Assembly (NCBI GenBank): GCA_034505495.1
Contig: JAPDQV010000001.1
Location: forward strand, 81,892-145,891
Direction: 5' to 3'
DNA: 64,000 bases
Source of the DNA: a candidate division KSB1 bacterium
GTDB lineage: Bacteria > Zhuqueibacterota > Zhuqueibacteria > Residuimicrobiales > Krinioviventaceae
In this document: piece by piece, positions 47,382 through 56,624 of the stretch
How the letters are laid out: each line of letters starts with the position of its first letter
How positions within the stretch are numbered: the first letter of the stretch is position 1
Made by a program: the position numbers and the translations under genes
Notes under the pieces: model-generated
Told to the model about the DNA's origin: nothing
Databases searched by the model: none
Seen by the model: the letters and a program-made list of their open reading frames with translations, nothing else

Positions 47382-48107
47382 TTACTTTTCATCCTTTCCG
47401 GCAGCCCAAACAACGGCATTCCAGACCAGCTTACGGTAAAGAGGGTTTTCATACGCACGGCGGTCGTGGCCCGGTTGCAGGCAGACAATGCGGGAAGCCC
47501 CGTATCGATTTGTCCATCCGATGATTGGGGAACTCGAAGGATGGGTCGTATGCAGCAGTGGCGTTACGGAATCGAGCAGATGCAGATTGCCGTAGACTTC
47601 GTCGGTAAGCTCAAAATCGCTCAAGCCGGCAGTAACAGGATGCTTTGCATCGATAATTCGCACTGGAAAACGGACGTCATGCTGATAGGTGGAAGCAGAA
47701 GAACGATCGCTTTCAGGCAGGGATTCCGGTAGAATATATTTTCCGCCGCGAATGCGGCTGAATTCCTCCCAATACTGATAAGAAACCAGCGAATGATGCA
47801 GAAAAACCAACCCTTTTCCCTTTTTGACCAAAGCGAGAAATGCACTCTTTTGCTCTTCGGAAATTTCCTGAACCATGTCATAGAAAACGATCACCTGGAT
47901 ATGCTCCAAGTCTGAAGAAGCATAGAGCTCATTAGCGTGAGGTTGTGAGGCAAATTGCGGTCGGATGCCTTCCATGCTTTCGAACATAGAATGGAAAGCT
48001 GCTTCATCAAATTCGTGTCCGCCGGTTATGATTAAAACGGGTATCGGCTCGGCAGACATGGGTACGGCAAATAGCAATAGGAAAATCGCTGCGCTCAGGA
48101 ATCTCAT
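47382..48107 (-). CDS. ThuA-like domain protein, exported
   Basis: 241 residues from the ATG at 48107, with a signal peptide (LSAAIFLLLFAVPMSAEP). ThuA/trehalose-utilisation fold: VLIITGGHEFDE at the start, KGLVFLHHSLVSY, and PGHDRRAY near the end. Related domains resemble class I glutamine amidotransferases, but the activity is mostly unknown. It is the last gene of the carotenoid operon, 31 bases after crtB; whether it belongs functionally is unclear. Confidence 0.83.
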   Translation of the reverse strand: MRFLSAAIFLLLFAVPMSAEPIPVLIITGGHEFDEAAFHSMFESMEGIRPQFASQPHANELYASSDLEHIQVIVFYDMVQEISEEQKSAFLALVKKGKGLVFLHHSLVSYQYWEEFSRIRGGKYILPESLPESDRSSASTYQHDVRFPVRIIDAKHPVTAGLSDFELTDEVYGNLHLLDSVTPLLHTTHPSSSPIIGWTNRYGASRIVCLQPGHDRRAYENPLYRKLVWNAVVWAAGKDEK

Positions 48108-48138
48108 TTTATCCGTTCTTTCCTCCCGGCTTGTCGCT

Positions 48139-49074
48139 TTAGCTGTGCTTTGCGCCTCCTGCAACCGGTTGGGGGAAAACAGGAGATGTTTGCCGACGCG
48201 GAAAAAGATTCGTTCTCAGAAACTCCTGTAAAAGAATCGCAAATTTACGGCTTTGCGCAACAAAAACTCGTCCGAGAAAAGGATTATAATCCCTTTTTTC
48301 GATTTCTGAAAGGATGCCGCGATAGATTCGGCTTGCGGCTTTGACTGCAAATCTTCCGTCTCTTGAAAGCATAGGAATTCCGTTATCCGCTTCAATAAAA
48401 AAGCGATGTGCCCGTTCGACTTGGTATCTGACGAGCTGCCTCATGGCATCATTAAAGGTTTCCTTAAAGAAATCTTTTTCATCCAAGCCGAATTGACGCA
48501 CTTCGTCGAGCGGCAAATAAATCCGGTTCATATTTTTGTCTTCTTGAATGTCCCGCAGTATATTGGTTAACTGCATGGCGACGCCGAGTTTTTCAGCGTA
48601 ATTCAAAGCCGCCGGATCGCTGAAGCCGATAATATAGCTCATCATGATGCCGACGACGCCTGCAACGGCGTAGGCAAAATGGTATAATTCGGCAAACGAC
48701 TGATAACGGTTCTTCAGCAAATCAAGCTTGACGCCGTCGAGCAGCTCCAAAGGGTATCGGAGAGGAATGTTATAGGCAAGTGCCGAAGGAATGAACGCCT
48801 TTAAAATGGGATGTTCCGATTCTCCGCTTCGATAAGCGACGGCCAGTTCGTATTTGAGGTATTCAATTTCGGCCGTCAATTCATCCGTTGTTCTGTTGCG
48901 CGGATTGTCGACAATATTGTCGGCATATCGACAAAAGCTATAGAGAGCAAAGGTCGGCAGCCGCTTTTCTTTCGGCAAAAATTGGGTGGAAAGATAAAAG
49001 CTCTTTGAATGAAGAGCCGTTTGGGCTTTTGCATAAGCTATGGCATGCCTTATGTTTGTATCGTTAATATTCAT
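48139..49074 (-). CDS. crtB: Phytoene synthase
   Basis: Joins two geranylgeranyl diphosphates to phytoene, the entry to C40 carotenoids. 311 residues with both Asp-rich motifs (CRYADNIVD and NILRDIQED), FYLSTQFLP near the N-terminus and NRIYLP after motif two. It lies 96 bases after crtW and 31 before the ThuA-like gene. Squalene/dehydrosqualene synthase is a formal alternative, but the surrounding genes favour CrtB. Confidence 0.93.
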   Translation of the reverse strand: MNINDTNIRHAIAYAKAQTALHSKSFYLSTQFLPKEKRLPTFALYSFCRYADNIVDNPRNRTTDELTAEIEYLKYELAVAYRSGESEHPILKAFIPSALAYNIPLRYPLELLDGVKLDLLKNRYQSFAELYHFAYAVAGVVGIMMSYIIGFSDPAALNYAEKLGVAMQLTNILRDIQEDKNMNRIYLPLDEVRQFGLDEKDFFKETFNDAMRQLVRYQVERAHRFFIEADNGIPMLSRDGRFAVKAASRIYRGILSEIEKRDYNPFLGRVFVAQSRKFAILLQEFLRTNLFPRRQTSPVFPQPVAGGAKHS

Positions 49075-49170
49075 ATGTCCTCAATTTAAAATTATTCTTA
49101 GAGATCAAACACTTTTTCAATTATAAATCATTCCATGCAAATTAGCAGATAATTCCGCTAGCGGGGTCAA

Positions 49171-49896
49171 TTATCCACGCCCTGCCTCGGCGGCGTAAAG
49201 AGTTTCACGCCTTTTTATCGCAAGTTTCCACCAGGGAATGGACGGATATTCGTGATGCTCCCAATGGTAGTCGAAATGATAACAGGCCAGCAAAGACCAG
49301 AAAGGTTTGAGGCTGCTGCTGACTGCGCGGTGACGGTCACGGTAACCGCCTACCGGTTCACGATGCGGCAGAAAAGTGCCGAAAAAAAACAACTGCAAAG
49401 TAGACAGCAAAGACGGCACCACCCAAAAGAGCATTAAATTCAATGTCGGCACATGAAAAAGATGATGAAAAATATTAAAAATTACCGCCATGCCGAGGAG
49501 CTGATTCCAGGAGAGGTAGCGCCTTAGAAAAGTAAAGTACCAGCCGAAAAAAGAGGGGCGACGACCGTCGTGGTAATCCGGATCTTTCGATGAGGCCGGA
49601 AACCGGTGATGTAAAAAATGCTTTTCTCGAACTTGGCGGTAGGGAAAGAGGGCATAGAGACCCAGGCACAATGCGCCGATCAAGGAATTGAGCCGGTGAC
49701 GACGCGGCACTATACTGCCGTGAATGGCATCGTGAGCAGTAATAAAGACGCCGGTATAGAGAAAAGTCTGCAGGAGAATGCCGGGCAGTGCGAATGCGGC
49801 TGTTTGCTTTCCCCGCAGTGAAAAAAGCAGAATCAGTAATGCGGCCCAGCATAACAGAATGAGAGCCGCCATGATGACTCCAAAGTACTTTTTCAC
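49171..49896 (-). CDS. crtW: Beta-carotene ketolase CrtW
   Basis: Membrane di-iron oxygenase adding a 4-keto group to the beta ring. 241 residues, four hydrophobic stretches, His clusters FITAHDAIHGSIVP, KHFLHHRFP, and YHFDYHWEHHEYPSIPWW, plus GTFLPHREP. The last is typical of CrtW rather than CrtZ or acyl desaturases. It overlaps the CruF-like gene by 4 bases. Confidence 0.92.
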   Translation of the reverse strand: MKKYFGVIMAALILLCWAALLILLFSLRGKQTAAFALPGILLQTFLYTGVFITAHDAIHGSIVPRRHRLNSLIGALCLGLYALFPYRQVREKHFLHHRFPASSKDPDYHDGRRPSFFGWYFTFLRRYLSWNQLLGMAVIFNIFHHLFHVPTLNLMLFWVVPSLLSTLQLFFFGTFLPHREPVGGYRDRHRAVSSSLKPFWSLLACYHFDYHWEHHEYPSIPWWKLAIKRRETLYAAEAGRG

Positions 49897-50543
49897 AAGC
49901 AGGCCTTTAAAATGATCAATAAAAAGTAAATCAATTGCGCCCAGAATGAATGAAAGATGAGATCAGGCAATCGCGTCTCGAAGACCTTCCACCTTGTTCC
50001 CAGGCTTGAAAAAATAAGAGCAATTAAAAACCAGCCGACATAATTTTGCAGGGGCGGAAGTCCGTCCTGCCATTGCCAATAGCGTAAATAAACGGCAGCC
50101 GGTTCCATGATAAAGTCAAAACCGACCATCAGCAGGGCAGTGACGACAGCAAAAAGAAGGGGATGGCGATTCCGCATCAGCTTTTGGGCAACGGCTGCTG
50201 CTGAAAGCTGTATGCTCAACCAAGCGAACCCGATGGCAATCGGTACGCCTGCAGCCTGCGGCTGCAGAATGTCGCCGTAAACATAATGGCCGAAAATAAT
50301 GCCGGTACGAAGGCCGAGCCATTCGAAAAACAATCCGCCGAGGACAACAATCGTCGCCCAAATCACGGACTTGGTTCTAAGATTTTGAATTTGAATAAAA
50401 CGTATTAGCAGGATGGTCGACAGTCCTATCAGAAAAACGCCGGCAAGCCGCTGCATGAGTACCTGAAACCATCCCAGCAGGTGCCACAGCCCGCCTGCCG
50501 TCAAAAGAACGTACAGCAGAATTATCTCGAGTCGACGAGTCAT
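49893..50543 (-). CDS. Carotenoid 1,2-hydratase-like protein (CruF/DUF422 family)
   Basis: 216 residues, seven or so helices. Family marks: EWLGLRTGIIFGHYVYGDIL, GVPIAIGFAW, MEPAAVYLRYWQW and LQNYVGWF. CruF adds water to the psi end of gamma-carotene to give the 1'-hydroxyl used for glycosylation. Its position between a glycosyltransferase and CrtW supports that role. 4-base overlaps on both sides. Confidence 0.85.
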   Translation of the reverse strand: MTRRLEIILLYVLLTAGGLWHLLGWFQVLMQRLAGVFLIGLSTILLIRFIQIQNLRTKSVIWATIVVLGGLFFEWLGLRTGIIFGHYVYGDILQPQAAGVPIAIGFAWLSIQLSAAAVAQKLMRNRHPLLFAVVTALLMVGFDFIMEPAAVYLRYWQWQDGLPPLQNYVGWFLIALIFSSLGTRWKVFETRLPDLIFHSFWAQLIYFLLIILKACL

Positions 50544-51670
50544 GACCGAGTCTCGGCTTTAATGAAACTGACTTTTCGATCTTTCCAGGAGACGGCGCCG
50601 CGGCGGTAGCAGCGAAAAGAATTGAACCCGATCATCAGAACCGCGCCGATGCTCAATGGATTGAGCAGCGTGCTGACCCAGACGGGATGGCCGAAGCGTT
50701 CGGCGATGAGGAATCGAATTGCAGCAGCGAGGCCGATCATGGCAACAGCTTCGGCGCGAAGCGATGGAACCGCCAAGAGCGGGAACGGAAGGATATAGAT
50801 GCTGAATAAAAAAGCTGAAAACAAAAGAAATGGAATCGTCTTGTAACCCATCAAACCGAATGCATTCTTGGAAAATCCCCAATAGACCTCGTTCCAAGAG
50901 GAGTACATCCTTCCAAAAACCATTCTGTTGCCCGATGCGGTCAAAATTTTTTCCCCCTTTTGTTTTGCAAGCCGGGCCAATTCCGTATCTTCAACGATAT
51001 GTCCCTTGACTGCCTCATGTCCCCCGATTTGATCGTAGCCTTGGCGGGTAAAAGCCAGCCACTGGCCGTTGGCGGCCGCCATGGAGGGAAATTTGGCGTA
51101 ATAGGTCAACCAGAGCGGTAAAAGGGAATAGACAAAGGTGTCGAAAACCGGAATCACCAGTTTTTCCGCAAAGGTAACGGTTATCTGCTGTGGAAAGGCT
51201 GAGAATAAGCTCAACGAGAGGCGCTGCATCCAACCGATGGTCTTTTCGACGGCTTCCGGCGCATGTTGGTTATCCGCATCAGTAAAGATCAAATAATCTC
51301 CGCCGGCGGCCTGACTCAACTGATGACAAGCCCAGTTTTTTCCGGTCCAACCGACCGGTAAAGGAGCGCCGCTGAGAAGGCGTATGCGGGCATCCTGGGC
51401 TGAGAAACGGCGTACAATGTCTGCGGTGTTGTCCTGAGATTGATCGTCCAGTACGAGAATTTCCAAATTCTGATAACTTTGCCGGATAAGCGATTCCAAG
51501 GCTCGTCCGATATTCACTTCTTCATTACGGGCCGGAATAAGGACCGACACAAGCCGAACGTCCTTGGGTTTGGGGCCGTTTTTGATCATCGGCGCCGTCA
51601 TGACGTTTACCAGTGTAATCAACGCAATCAACGCCAAGCAGCCGATGAGAAAGCCGACAAAAATGCTCAT
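50540..51670 (-). CDS. Family 2 glycosyltransferase, probable carotenoid glycosyltransferase (CruC-like)
   Basis: 376 residues from the ATG at 51670, which overlaps the acyltransferase stop by 4 bases. N-terminal membrane helix, then GT-A domain: VSVLIPARNEEVNIGRALES, LDDQSQDNTADI, TDADNQ for metal binding, HIVEDTELA, and a QxxRW-like region replaced by RMYSSWNEVYWGFSK. Three or four C-terminal helices. Similar to CruC/CrtQ-type enzymes. Probably adds a sugar to the 1'-hydroxyl made by the CruF-like enzyme. Confidence 0.83.
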   Translation of the reverse strand: MSIFVGFLIGCLALIALITLVNVMTAPMIKNGPKPKDVRLVSVLIPARNEEVNIGRALESLIRQSYQNLEILVLDDQSQDNTADIVRRFSAQDARIRLLSGAPLPVGWTGKNWACHQLSQAAGGDYLIFTDADNQHAPEAVEKTIGWMQRLSLSLFSAFPQQITVTFAEKLVIPVFDTFVYSLLPLWLTYYAKFPSMAAANGQWLAFTRQGYDQIGGHEAVKGHIVEDTELARLAKQKGEKILTASGNRMVFGRMYSSWNEVYWGFSKNAFGLMGYKTIPFLLFSAFLFSIYILPFPLLAVPSLRAEAVAMIGLAAAIRFLIAERFGHPVWVSTLLNPLSIGAVLMIGFNSFRCYRRGAVSWKDRKVSFIKAETRS

Positions 51671-52389
51671 GCCCTGTCCCTTTTGCGGCTTAGGCGATGA
51701 CGCCACATTGCAAATGATTCGTTGATCGACGCTTTACCCTGCAGCAAAACTTTTCCTTCTTCGCGTCGGATAATTTGTTCTTGAAGCTCGTTCAATAGAG
51801 CTTCATGCCGGGTCTGCAACCTCTCCGTGAGATCCTCCGATGATCCGCAAAGGTCAGTTACTTCGTTAAGACGGATAAAAACATCCGCGCGCTGATCCGT
51901 AAGGTATTCGGCTCTGAAAGCGGCTTGTATAACTCTCACGGGCTCAGGAGCTTGACGAATCAATAGCTCCACACCGCGCTTGTAGACGAGAGGCCTCACT
52001 CCCCAGGGCAGCAGCTCGCCCTGGGGAAAAATGCAGACGACGGCTTTTTGCGCCAATAGCTTTTGTGTATAGCTCAATGATTCCAAACTTTTTTTTACAG
52101 AGCGAGGCTCTATAGAATAGGCGCCGACACGGGAAAAAAAACGGTTTCGACGGAGCTGTTCCTCCAGCATCATGAGAAATATGGGACGGTGAAAAAGTTT
52201 TACTTTCAGCAGATAGACGAAAAAGCCGTCCCACCAGGTGCTGTGATTGGGGAGAAGCAGAATTGCCCCTTCATCGGAGTTCGGAGGTTCGCCGAACAGA
52301 CGAATCGAATGGAAATGGCGCCGCATGAGATTAAAAATATATGGCCGAAATATCATCTCATGCAGGGCAGACGGCGAGGCAGGTATCAT
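51667..52389 (-). CDS. PlsC-type acyltransferase, probable carotenoid glycoside acyltransferase (CruD-like)
   Basis: 240 residues with NHSTWWDGFF (the NHX4D motif) and IFPQGELLPWG (motif III, FPQG for FPEG). No long membrane segment. It could be a phospholipid acyltransferase, but in Chlorobi such a gene (CruD) acylates the carotenoid sugar, and the position next to the glycosyltransferase supports that. GAGGGCG precedes the ATG. Confidence 0.8.
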   Translation of the reverse strand: MIPASPSALHEMIFRPYIFNLMRRHFHSIRLFGEPPNSDEGAILLLPNHSTWWDGFFVYLLKVKLFHRPIFLMMLEEQLRRNRFFSRVGAYSIEPRSVKKSLESLSYTQKLLAQKAVVCIFPQGELLPWGVRPLVYKRGVELLIRQAPEPVRVIQAAFRAEYLTDQRADVFIRLNEVTDLCGSSEDLTERLQTRHEALLNELQEQIIRREEGKVLLQGKASINESFAMWRHRLSRKRDRA

Positions 52390-52404
52390 CCTTTCGCCCT
52401 CAAA

Positions 52405-53886
52405 TTACGTCCTCAGATCATTGATGACGAGTTTTGCGGTCGTTTCTGCCGTCATCATAACGCCCGGCAGGCCGGCGCCGGGATGAGTGGAAGCGCCGAC
52501 GAGGTAGAGTCGTGCAATGTCTTCGCTGCGGTTATGCGGGCGGAAAATGGCGGTCTGCGTCAATCTCGGCTCGACTCCCCACGCGCTTCCATAGGTGTTG
52601 TTGTTCTTTTTAAGGAAATCTGCCGGTGTAAATGTTTCGACCACCTGAAGATTTGCTCTCAACTCCTCCAATCCGAAATCTTTTTCCAAAAAGTCAAGAA
52701 TTCGGTTGCGGAAGGGTTCCGCTTCGCGCGACCAATCGATACCGCTTTGCAGATTGGCAACCGGAACGAGCACATACATGCTTTCGCATCCTTGCGGTGC
52801 CATGCCGGGATCGGTTCGCGTGGGCACGTGCAGGTACATCGAAAAGTCCTGCGGCAGTATCTTTTTATCGAAAATATCGCGGATCAGCTCCTTATAGCGC
52901 GGCGATAAAATGAGCGTGTGGTGTTTGAGCTGCGGATACTGCCGTCTGACGCCGAGGTAGAGGAGAAACGCACTCATACTGTAGTGGATCTTTTTTAGAC
53001 GTCGCCTCGTCCACTTTTTGCGATAGGCCTCAGGTATGAGGGTGCCGTAGGTGTGGATAAAGTCGGCGTTCGAAATAACAGCGTCGAAACGATGGATTTC
53101 ATGGTCGACCTGCACCCCGGTTGCCGTACCGTTTTCGACCACGATTCGTTTGACCGGCGATTCGGTGAGAATTTTTCCGCCGAGATCCTCGAAAAGACGA
53201 CGAAACGCGTCCACCAAAGTGGTCATCCCGCCCTTAGTAAACCAGACACCGCCGACCTTTTCGAGATACGGAATCATTTGATACACGGCCGGCGAGCGAA
53301 AAGGGTTGCCGCCGATGAACAACGGATGGAATGAAAAGACGAACCGATGACGAAAGTCTTTAAAAAAACGTGAAGCAAAGTTATAGGAGCTGACAAGGGC
53401 GCCGAGGCGTAAAGCACGGGGTGCAAACGACAACATTATTTTCCAATTATCAAAGGGCGTTGCCCCCAACTTTTCCAGAATGACGGCACGATAGAGCTCA
53501 CGCGATGCCGCCATGAACCGGTCGTATTGAGCCGCATCATCAGGATTGAATGCCGCCATCTGCTGCTTCATTCGGTCGGCGTCGTCGATGTAATCGATAT
53601 AGGTTTTGTCGTGAAAATAGATACGATAGAATGGATCGAGAGGAATTAACTCGAGATAATCGGAAAGCTTTTTACCGGCAGCGTTAAAAATATCTTCGAT
53701 TACCGAAGGCGCCGTGATGAGCGATGGGCCCATATCGAAACGATAGCCTTCTTTTTCCAACAAGTAAGCATGCCCCCCGACACGGGCGTTTTTTTCAAAA
53801 ATCGTGACCTGAAATCCGGCAGCCTGCAAGCGTATTCCAACGGAAAGGCCGCCGAATCCTGCACCTATGACGGCGATTTTTTTCAT
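52405..53886 (-). CDS. crtI: Phytoene desaturase CrtI
   Basis: FAD enzyme that turns phytoene into lycopene. 493 residues: IAVIGAGFGGLSVGIRL dinucleotide fold, YRFDMGPSLIT, and the C-terminal signature GASTHPGAGLPGVMMTAETT, which matches CrtI. The start is the ATG at 53886; three codons earlier a GTG is in frame. It is 16 bases downstream of the second desaturase. Confidence 0.9.
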   Translation of the reverse strand: MKKIAVIGAGFGGLSVGIRLQAAGFQVTIFEKNARVGGHAYLLEKEGYRFDMGPSLITAPSVIEDIFNAAGKKLSDYLELIPLDPFYRIYFHDKTYIDYIDDADRMKQQMAAFNPDDAAQYDRFMAASRELYRAVILEKLGATPFDNWKIMLSFAPRALRLGALVSSYNFASRFFKDFRHRFVFSFHPLFIGGNPFRSPAVYQMIPYLEKVGGVWFTKGGMTTLVDAFRRLFEDLGGKILTESPVKRIVVENGTATGVQVDHEIHRFDAVISNADFIHTYGTLIPEAYRKKWTRRRLKKIHYSMSAFLLYLGVRRQYPQLKHHTLILSPRYKELIRDIFDKKILPQDFSMYLHVPTRTDPGMAPQGCESMYVLVPVANLQSGIDWSREAEPFRNRILDFLEKDFGLEELRANLQVVETFTPADFLKKNNNTYGSAWGVEPRLTQTAIFRPHNRSEDIARLYLVGASTHPGAGLPGVMMTAETTAKLVINDLRT

Positions 53887-53902
53887 GTTTCCCACCTCAA
53901 AG

Positions 53903-55378
53903 TTAATGAGTCAGATCTTCAATAAGCAGCTTTGCCGCAATTTTACCGGATTGAACGACCAAAGGCACGCCTCCGCCGGGATGCGACGAACCGCCGGCGA
54001 AATAGAGCCCTCTGATTTGACGACTGCGGTTTGGAGGCCGTAAAAATGCCGTATAGCGGCTGTTGGAAGAAATGCCGTAAATGCTGCCGCGGTTGCTGCC
54101 GAAACGCTCGTAAAAATCCACAGGCGTCAACACCTTTTCAAATTGGATCTTGTTTGCCAGCGAAAAACCGTGGAGCGCAAGCTTTTGCAGAACTGTACTC
54201 CGTAGATGCTCAACGGCCTCATGCCAATTTTGTCCGGCCAAGTACGGTGCATTGACGAGGACGAACCAATTTTCCGCATTCGGAGGGGCATGGTCGGCGT
54301 CCGTTTTCGAGGTAATTGCCGCATATACCGTCGGATCTTCCGGCGGAACAAGATCGTCGAATATTTGCTGAAATTCTCGGCGATAATCTTGCGAAAAAAA
54401 GATATTATGATGAGCAGCTTCCTTATGAACGCCCCTAACTGCCCACAGAAACACGATGCCGGAGATCGACGGCTCCAATCGGTTGAGTTTGGCGCGATGG
54501 CCGTCAAAGCCGTCGATAAGATTATTATAGGCTTGAACGACATCGGTATTACAAAGAACGGCATCGACAGGGATAAAGCCTCTGTCGGTCTGGACGCCTA
54601 CGATTCGTCCCTTTCGATGTTCGATTTTCCTGCCGGCCGTGTTGAGGAGAATCTCCACGCCAAAGTCGCGCGCAATACGATGTAGAGCGTCCACAAGGCG
54701 ATACATGCCGCCTTGAATATAATAGCCGCCCAAATTATACTCGACGTGAGGAATGATGTTCAGCGTCGCCGGCGCTTTAAACGGGTCGCTGCCGTTGTAG
54801 GTAGGGTAGCGGTCGAACAGTTGCACCAGCCTGCCGTCGTTGAAAAAGCGGCTTACAGCTTGATGAACGGTGCGAAAGGCGTCGAGCTCCCGAAAATGAA
54901 GCAGCGTAGAAAGATTTCTCCGGTTCAATAGAGTCCGTAGCTCGTGAATTGGATTAAAAATAAAGGTTTCGGCAGTCAATTCGTAAATACGTCGAGAATA
55001 AGCAAGGAATCGCTCTATAGCCTCCACTTGGGAGGGGGAAAAGCGGCGAGTTTCCTCAGCACGCAGCGCCGGCTCGGCATAGGCATCATAGCGGCTGCCG
55101 TCCGGAAAGAAATAGCGGCACAGCGGCGCAACAGGAATAAAATTCAGATACTCCTGCCGATCCAAACCGCAGGCGGCGAACAGATCGTCAATGATGAACG
55201 GCATGGTCAGGAGCGACGGGCCGGTATCGAAACGATAGCCTCCAAATACGATTTCGCTCATCTTGCCGCCGAGCAGCGGGTTTTTTTCAAACAGAGTGAC
55301 CTGCAGATTCCGATGTGCCAGCGAGATTGCGCCGGCCAGTCCTGCCAGACCTCCGCCGATCACTGCGATCCTTTTCAT
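53903..55378 (-). CDS. CrtD-like carotenoid 3,4-desaturase (CrtI superfamily)
   Basis: 491 residues. IAVIGGGLAGLAGAISLA fold and YRFDTGPSLLTMP as in CrtI, but the C-terminal signature GGSSHPGGGVPLVVQSG resembles CrtD (HPGGG.PL) more than CrtI. CrtD introduces the 3',4' double bond in 1'-hydroxy carotenoids, which fits the pathway. The first 92 bases overlap the lycopene cyclase gene in another frame. AAGGAAATTTCT precedes its ATG. Confidence 0.82.
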   Translation of the reverse strand: MKRIAVIGGGLAGLAGAISLAHRNLQVTLFEKNPLLGGKMSEIVFGGYRFDTGPSLLTMPFIIDDLFAACGLDRQEYLNFIPVAPLCRYFFPDGSRYDAYAEPALRAEETRRFSPSQVEAIERFLAYSRRIYELTAETFIFNPIHELRTLLNRRNLSTLLHFRELDAFRTVHQAVSRFFNDGRLVQLFDRYPTYNGSDPFKAPATLNIIPHVEYNLGGYYIQGGMYRLVDALHRIARDFGVEILLNTAGRKIEHRKGRIVGVQTDRGFIPVDAVLCNTDVVQAYNNLIDGFDGHRAKLNRLEPSISGIVFLWAVRGVHKEAAHHNIFFSQDYRREFQQIFDDLVPPEDPTVYAAITSKTDADHAPPNAENWFVLVNAPYLAGQNWHEAVEHLRSTVLQKLALHGFSLANKIQFEKVLTPVDFYERFGSNRGSIYGISSNSRYTAFLRPPNRSRQIRGLYFAGGSSHPGGGVPLVVQSGKIAAKLLIEDLTH

Positions 55379-56042
55379 AGAAATTTCCTTTGAGCCGTTC
55401 GTAGATTGTCACCGTCAACAGGATATGACTCAAGCCGAAGATAAAGTCCTCAACAGGGATGGTAAAGATTCTCGTTCCGAGCATATATTGCGAATTGTAA
55501 AGCACAATCGGCCGCGCCGTTAAATAGGTGTTGAAAATCAGCGTCAAAATAAGAACAGCTCCAATTATGACCCAAATTCGCGAATCTTCCCAAATTTTGG
55601 TTTTAATTACGGCATTTAGAAAATAAACGGTCGCTGCAGCGATTAAAACCAGACCGGTATATTCGCGGCCTTGGAAAAAAAGCATGATGCCGGCGAGACC
55701 CGATATGCCGGCCGGCAATCCCAACCCAAGAGTTAACTTTTTATGCGGCAGGAATTTGATTATAATTTCCCAAATAAAGAGACAGGCAAAAGGTACCGTT
55801 ACAAAGAACGACCACTCCTCGACGGGCAGTCCCAAGAGACGCGGCCCAAGAATAAAGCGCTTATTAAAGTACCAATGTCTTCCGGTTACGGCAATATCCC
55901 AAATGATGAACGGAATGAGCGAAAGAAAAACAGCGATAAACGCTTTAGGCCATTGTTTGAAAAAACGGACCTTATGATCAAAACTATTCAGCAGAGGTCC
56001 GATAAAGACAAAAAGGTTAAAGAGCAGATATTCACTGCGCAT
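55287..56042 (-). CDS. Fused heterodimeric-type lycopene cyclase (CrtYc-CrtYd)
   Basis: 251 residues with six helices, made of two halves that are separate proteins in actinobacteria: FILGPRLLGLPVEEWSFF in the first and GTRIFTIPVEDFIFGLSH in the second. The PVEEW and PVEDF motifs are the catalytic acids. It cyclises lycopene, here probably at one end to gamma-carotene. The homologous part stops near residue 222; the last ~30 residues (Arg/Ser rich) are coded inside the next gene out of frame. Confidence 0.88.
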   Translation of the reverse strand: MRSEYLLFNLFVFIGPLLNSFDHKVRFFKQWPKAFIAVFLSLIPFIIWDIAVTGRHWYFNKRFILGPRLLGLPVEEWSFFVTVPFACLFIWEIIIKFLPHKKLTLGLGLPAGISGLAGIMLFFQGREYTGLVLIAAATVYFLNAVIKTKIWEDSRIWVIIGAVLILTLIFNTYLTARPIVLYNSQYMLGTRIFTIPVEDFIFGLSHILLTVTIYERLKGNFYEKDRSDRRRSGRTGRRNLAGTSESAGHSV

Positions 56043-56589
56043 AGCCCGTCCTTTCGAGCTCGTTCAGCCATTTTTGCACGCCCTCCCGCTCTTTAGGATC
56101 GAGCTCCTCAACCTTGAGAATAAAATTAAGGGCATTGCGGACCAATTCCGGCGGCGTATCGATCGTTGCTTCGGGACCGAGCGCAATAATTTTGCGAAAA
56201 CTTTGCCGTGCCGCCTCACGTCTGTTGAAGAAAAACGGCAGATAATAGCATGTGGTGCCGTGAATAAAGAGGGCTTCCAGGTCATGTTCGGCCTTGGCCA
56301 AACCATCATCCATGACGGCCAACCCCTTTTTCGCCCACCTAAGTTTGGCGTGAGGAGAAAAGACGTACTTGGCTTTTACGGCAATTAAAGAACCCAAATA
56401 AGTCTGTGCAACCCCCTGCTTTTCTCCGCTTTGCGCAAGCTTTTGAAAAAGGTCGACCGCTTCGCGATGCTTTTCTTCGGATTGAAGGGCAGAATAATAA
56501 AGCCGCCGAGCAGAATCCCACAAAGAAACTTCATCGGCAAAAAGATTCGTCAGCGAAAAGATAATAAGCGCAATGTATTTGAAACCCAT
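56032..56589 (-). CDS. Exported TPR-like protein in carotenoid operon
   Basis: 185 residues: a signal peptide (GFKYIALIIFSLTNLFA) and a helical repeat domain typical of TPR (EAVDLFQKLAQSGEKQGVAQ, LEALFIHGTTCYYLPFF, AARQSFRKIIALGPEATID). No enzyme motif. It overlaps the cyclase start by 11 bases and is 35 bases after the photolyase, so it is an integral operon member. Role unknown; perhaps a scaffold in the envelope. Confidence 0.75.
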   Translation of the reverse strand: MGFKYIALIIFSLTNLFADEVSLWDSARRLYYSALQSEEKHREAVDLFQKLAQSGEKQGVAQTYLGSLIAVKAKYVFSPHAKLRWAKKGLAVMDDGLAKAEHDLEALFIHGTTCYYLPFFFNRREAARQSFRKIIALGPEATIDTPPELVRNALNFILKVEELDPKEREGVQKWLNELERTGYAQ

Positions 56590-56624
56590 GAATTCTCGAA
56601 TTCTTTTTGGGTTTGATGATAAAA

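Noticed and set aside
47215..47439. 74-codon plus-strand frame after the xylanase
   Set aside because: Runs through a hairpin and into the antisense of the ThuA-like gene; no SD, no domain.
48139..49074. Squalene or dehydrosqualene synthase instead of CrtB
   Set aside because: The Asp motifs are shared, but CrtI, lycopene cyclase and CrtW in the same operon make phytoene synthase the consistent reading.
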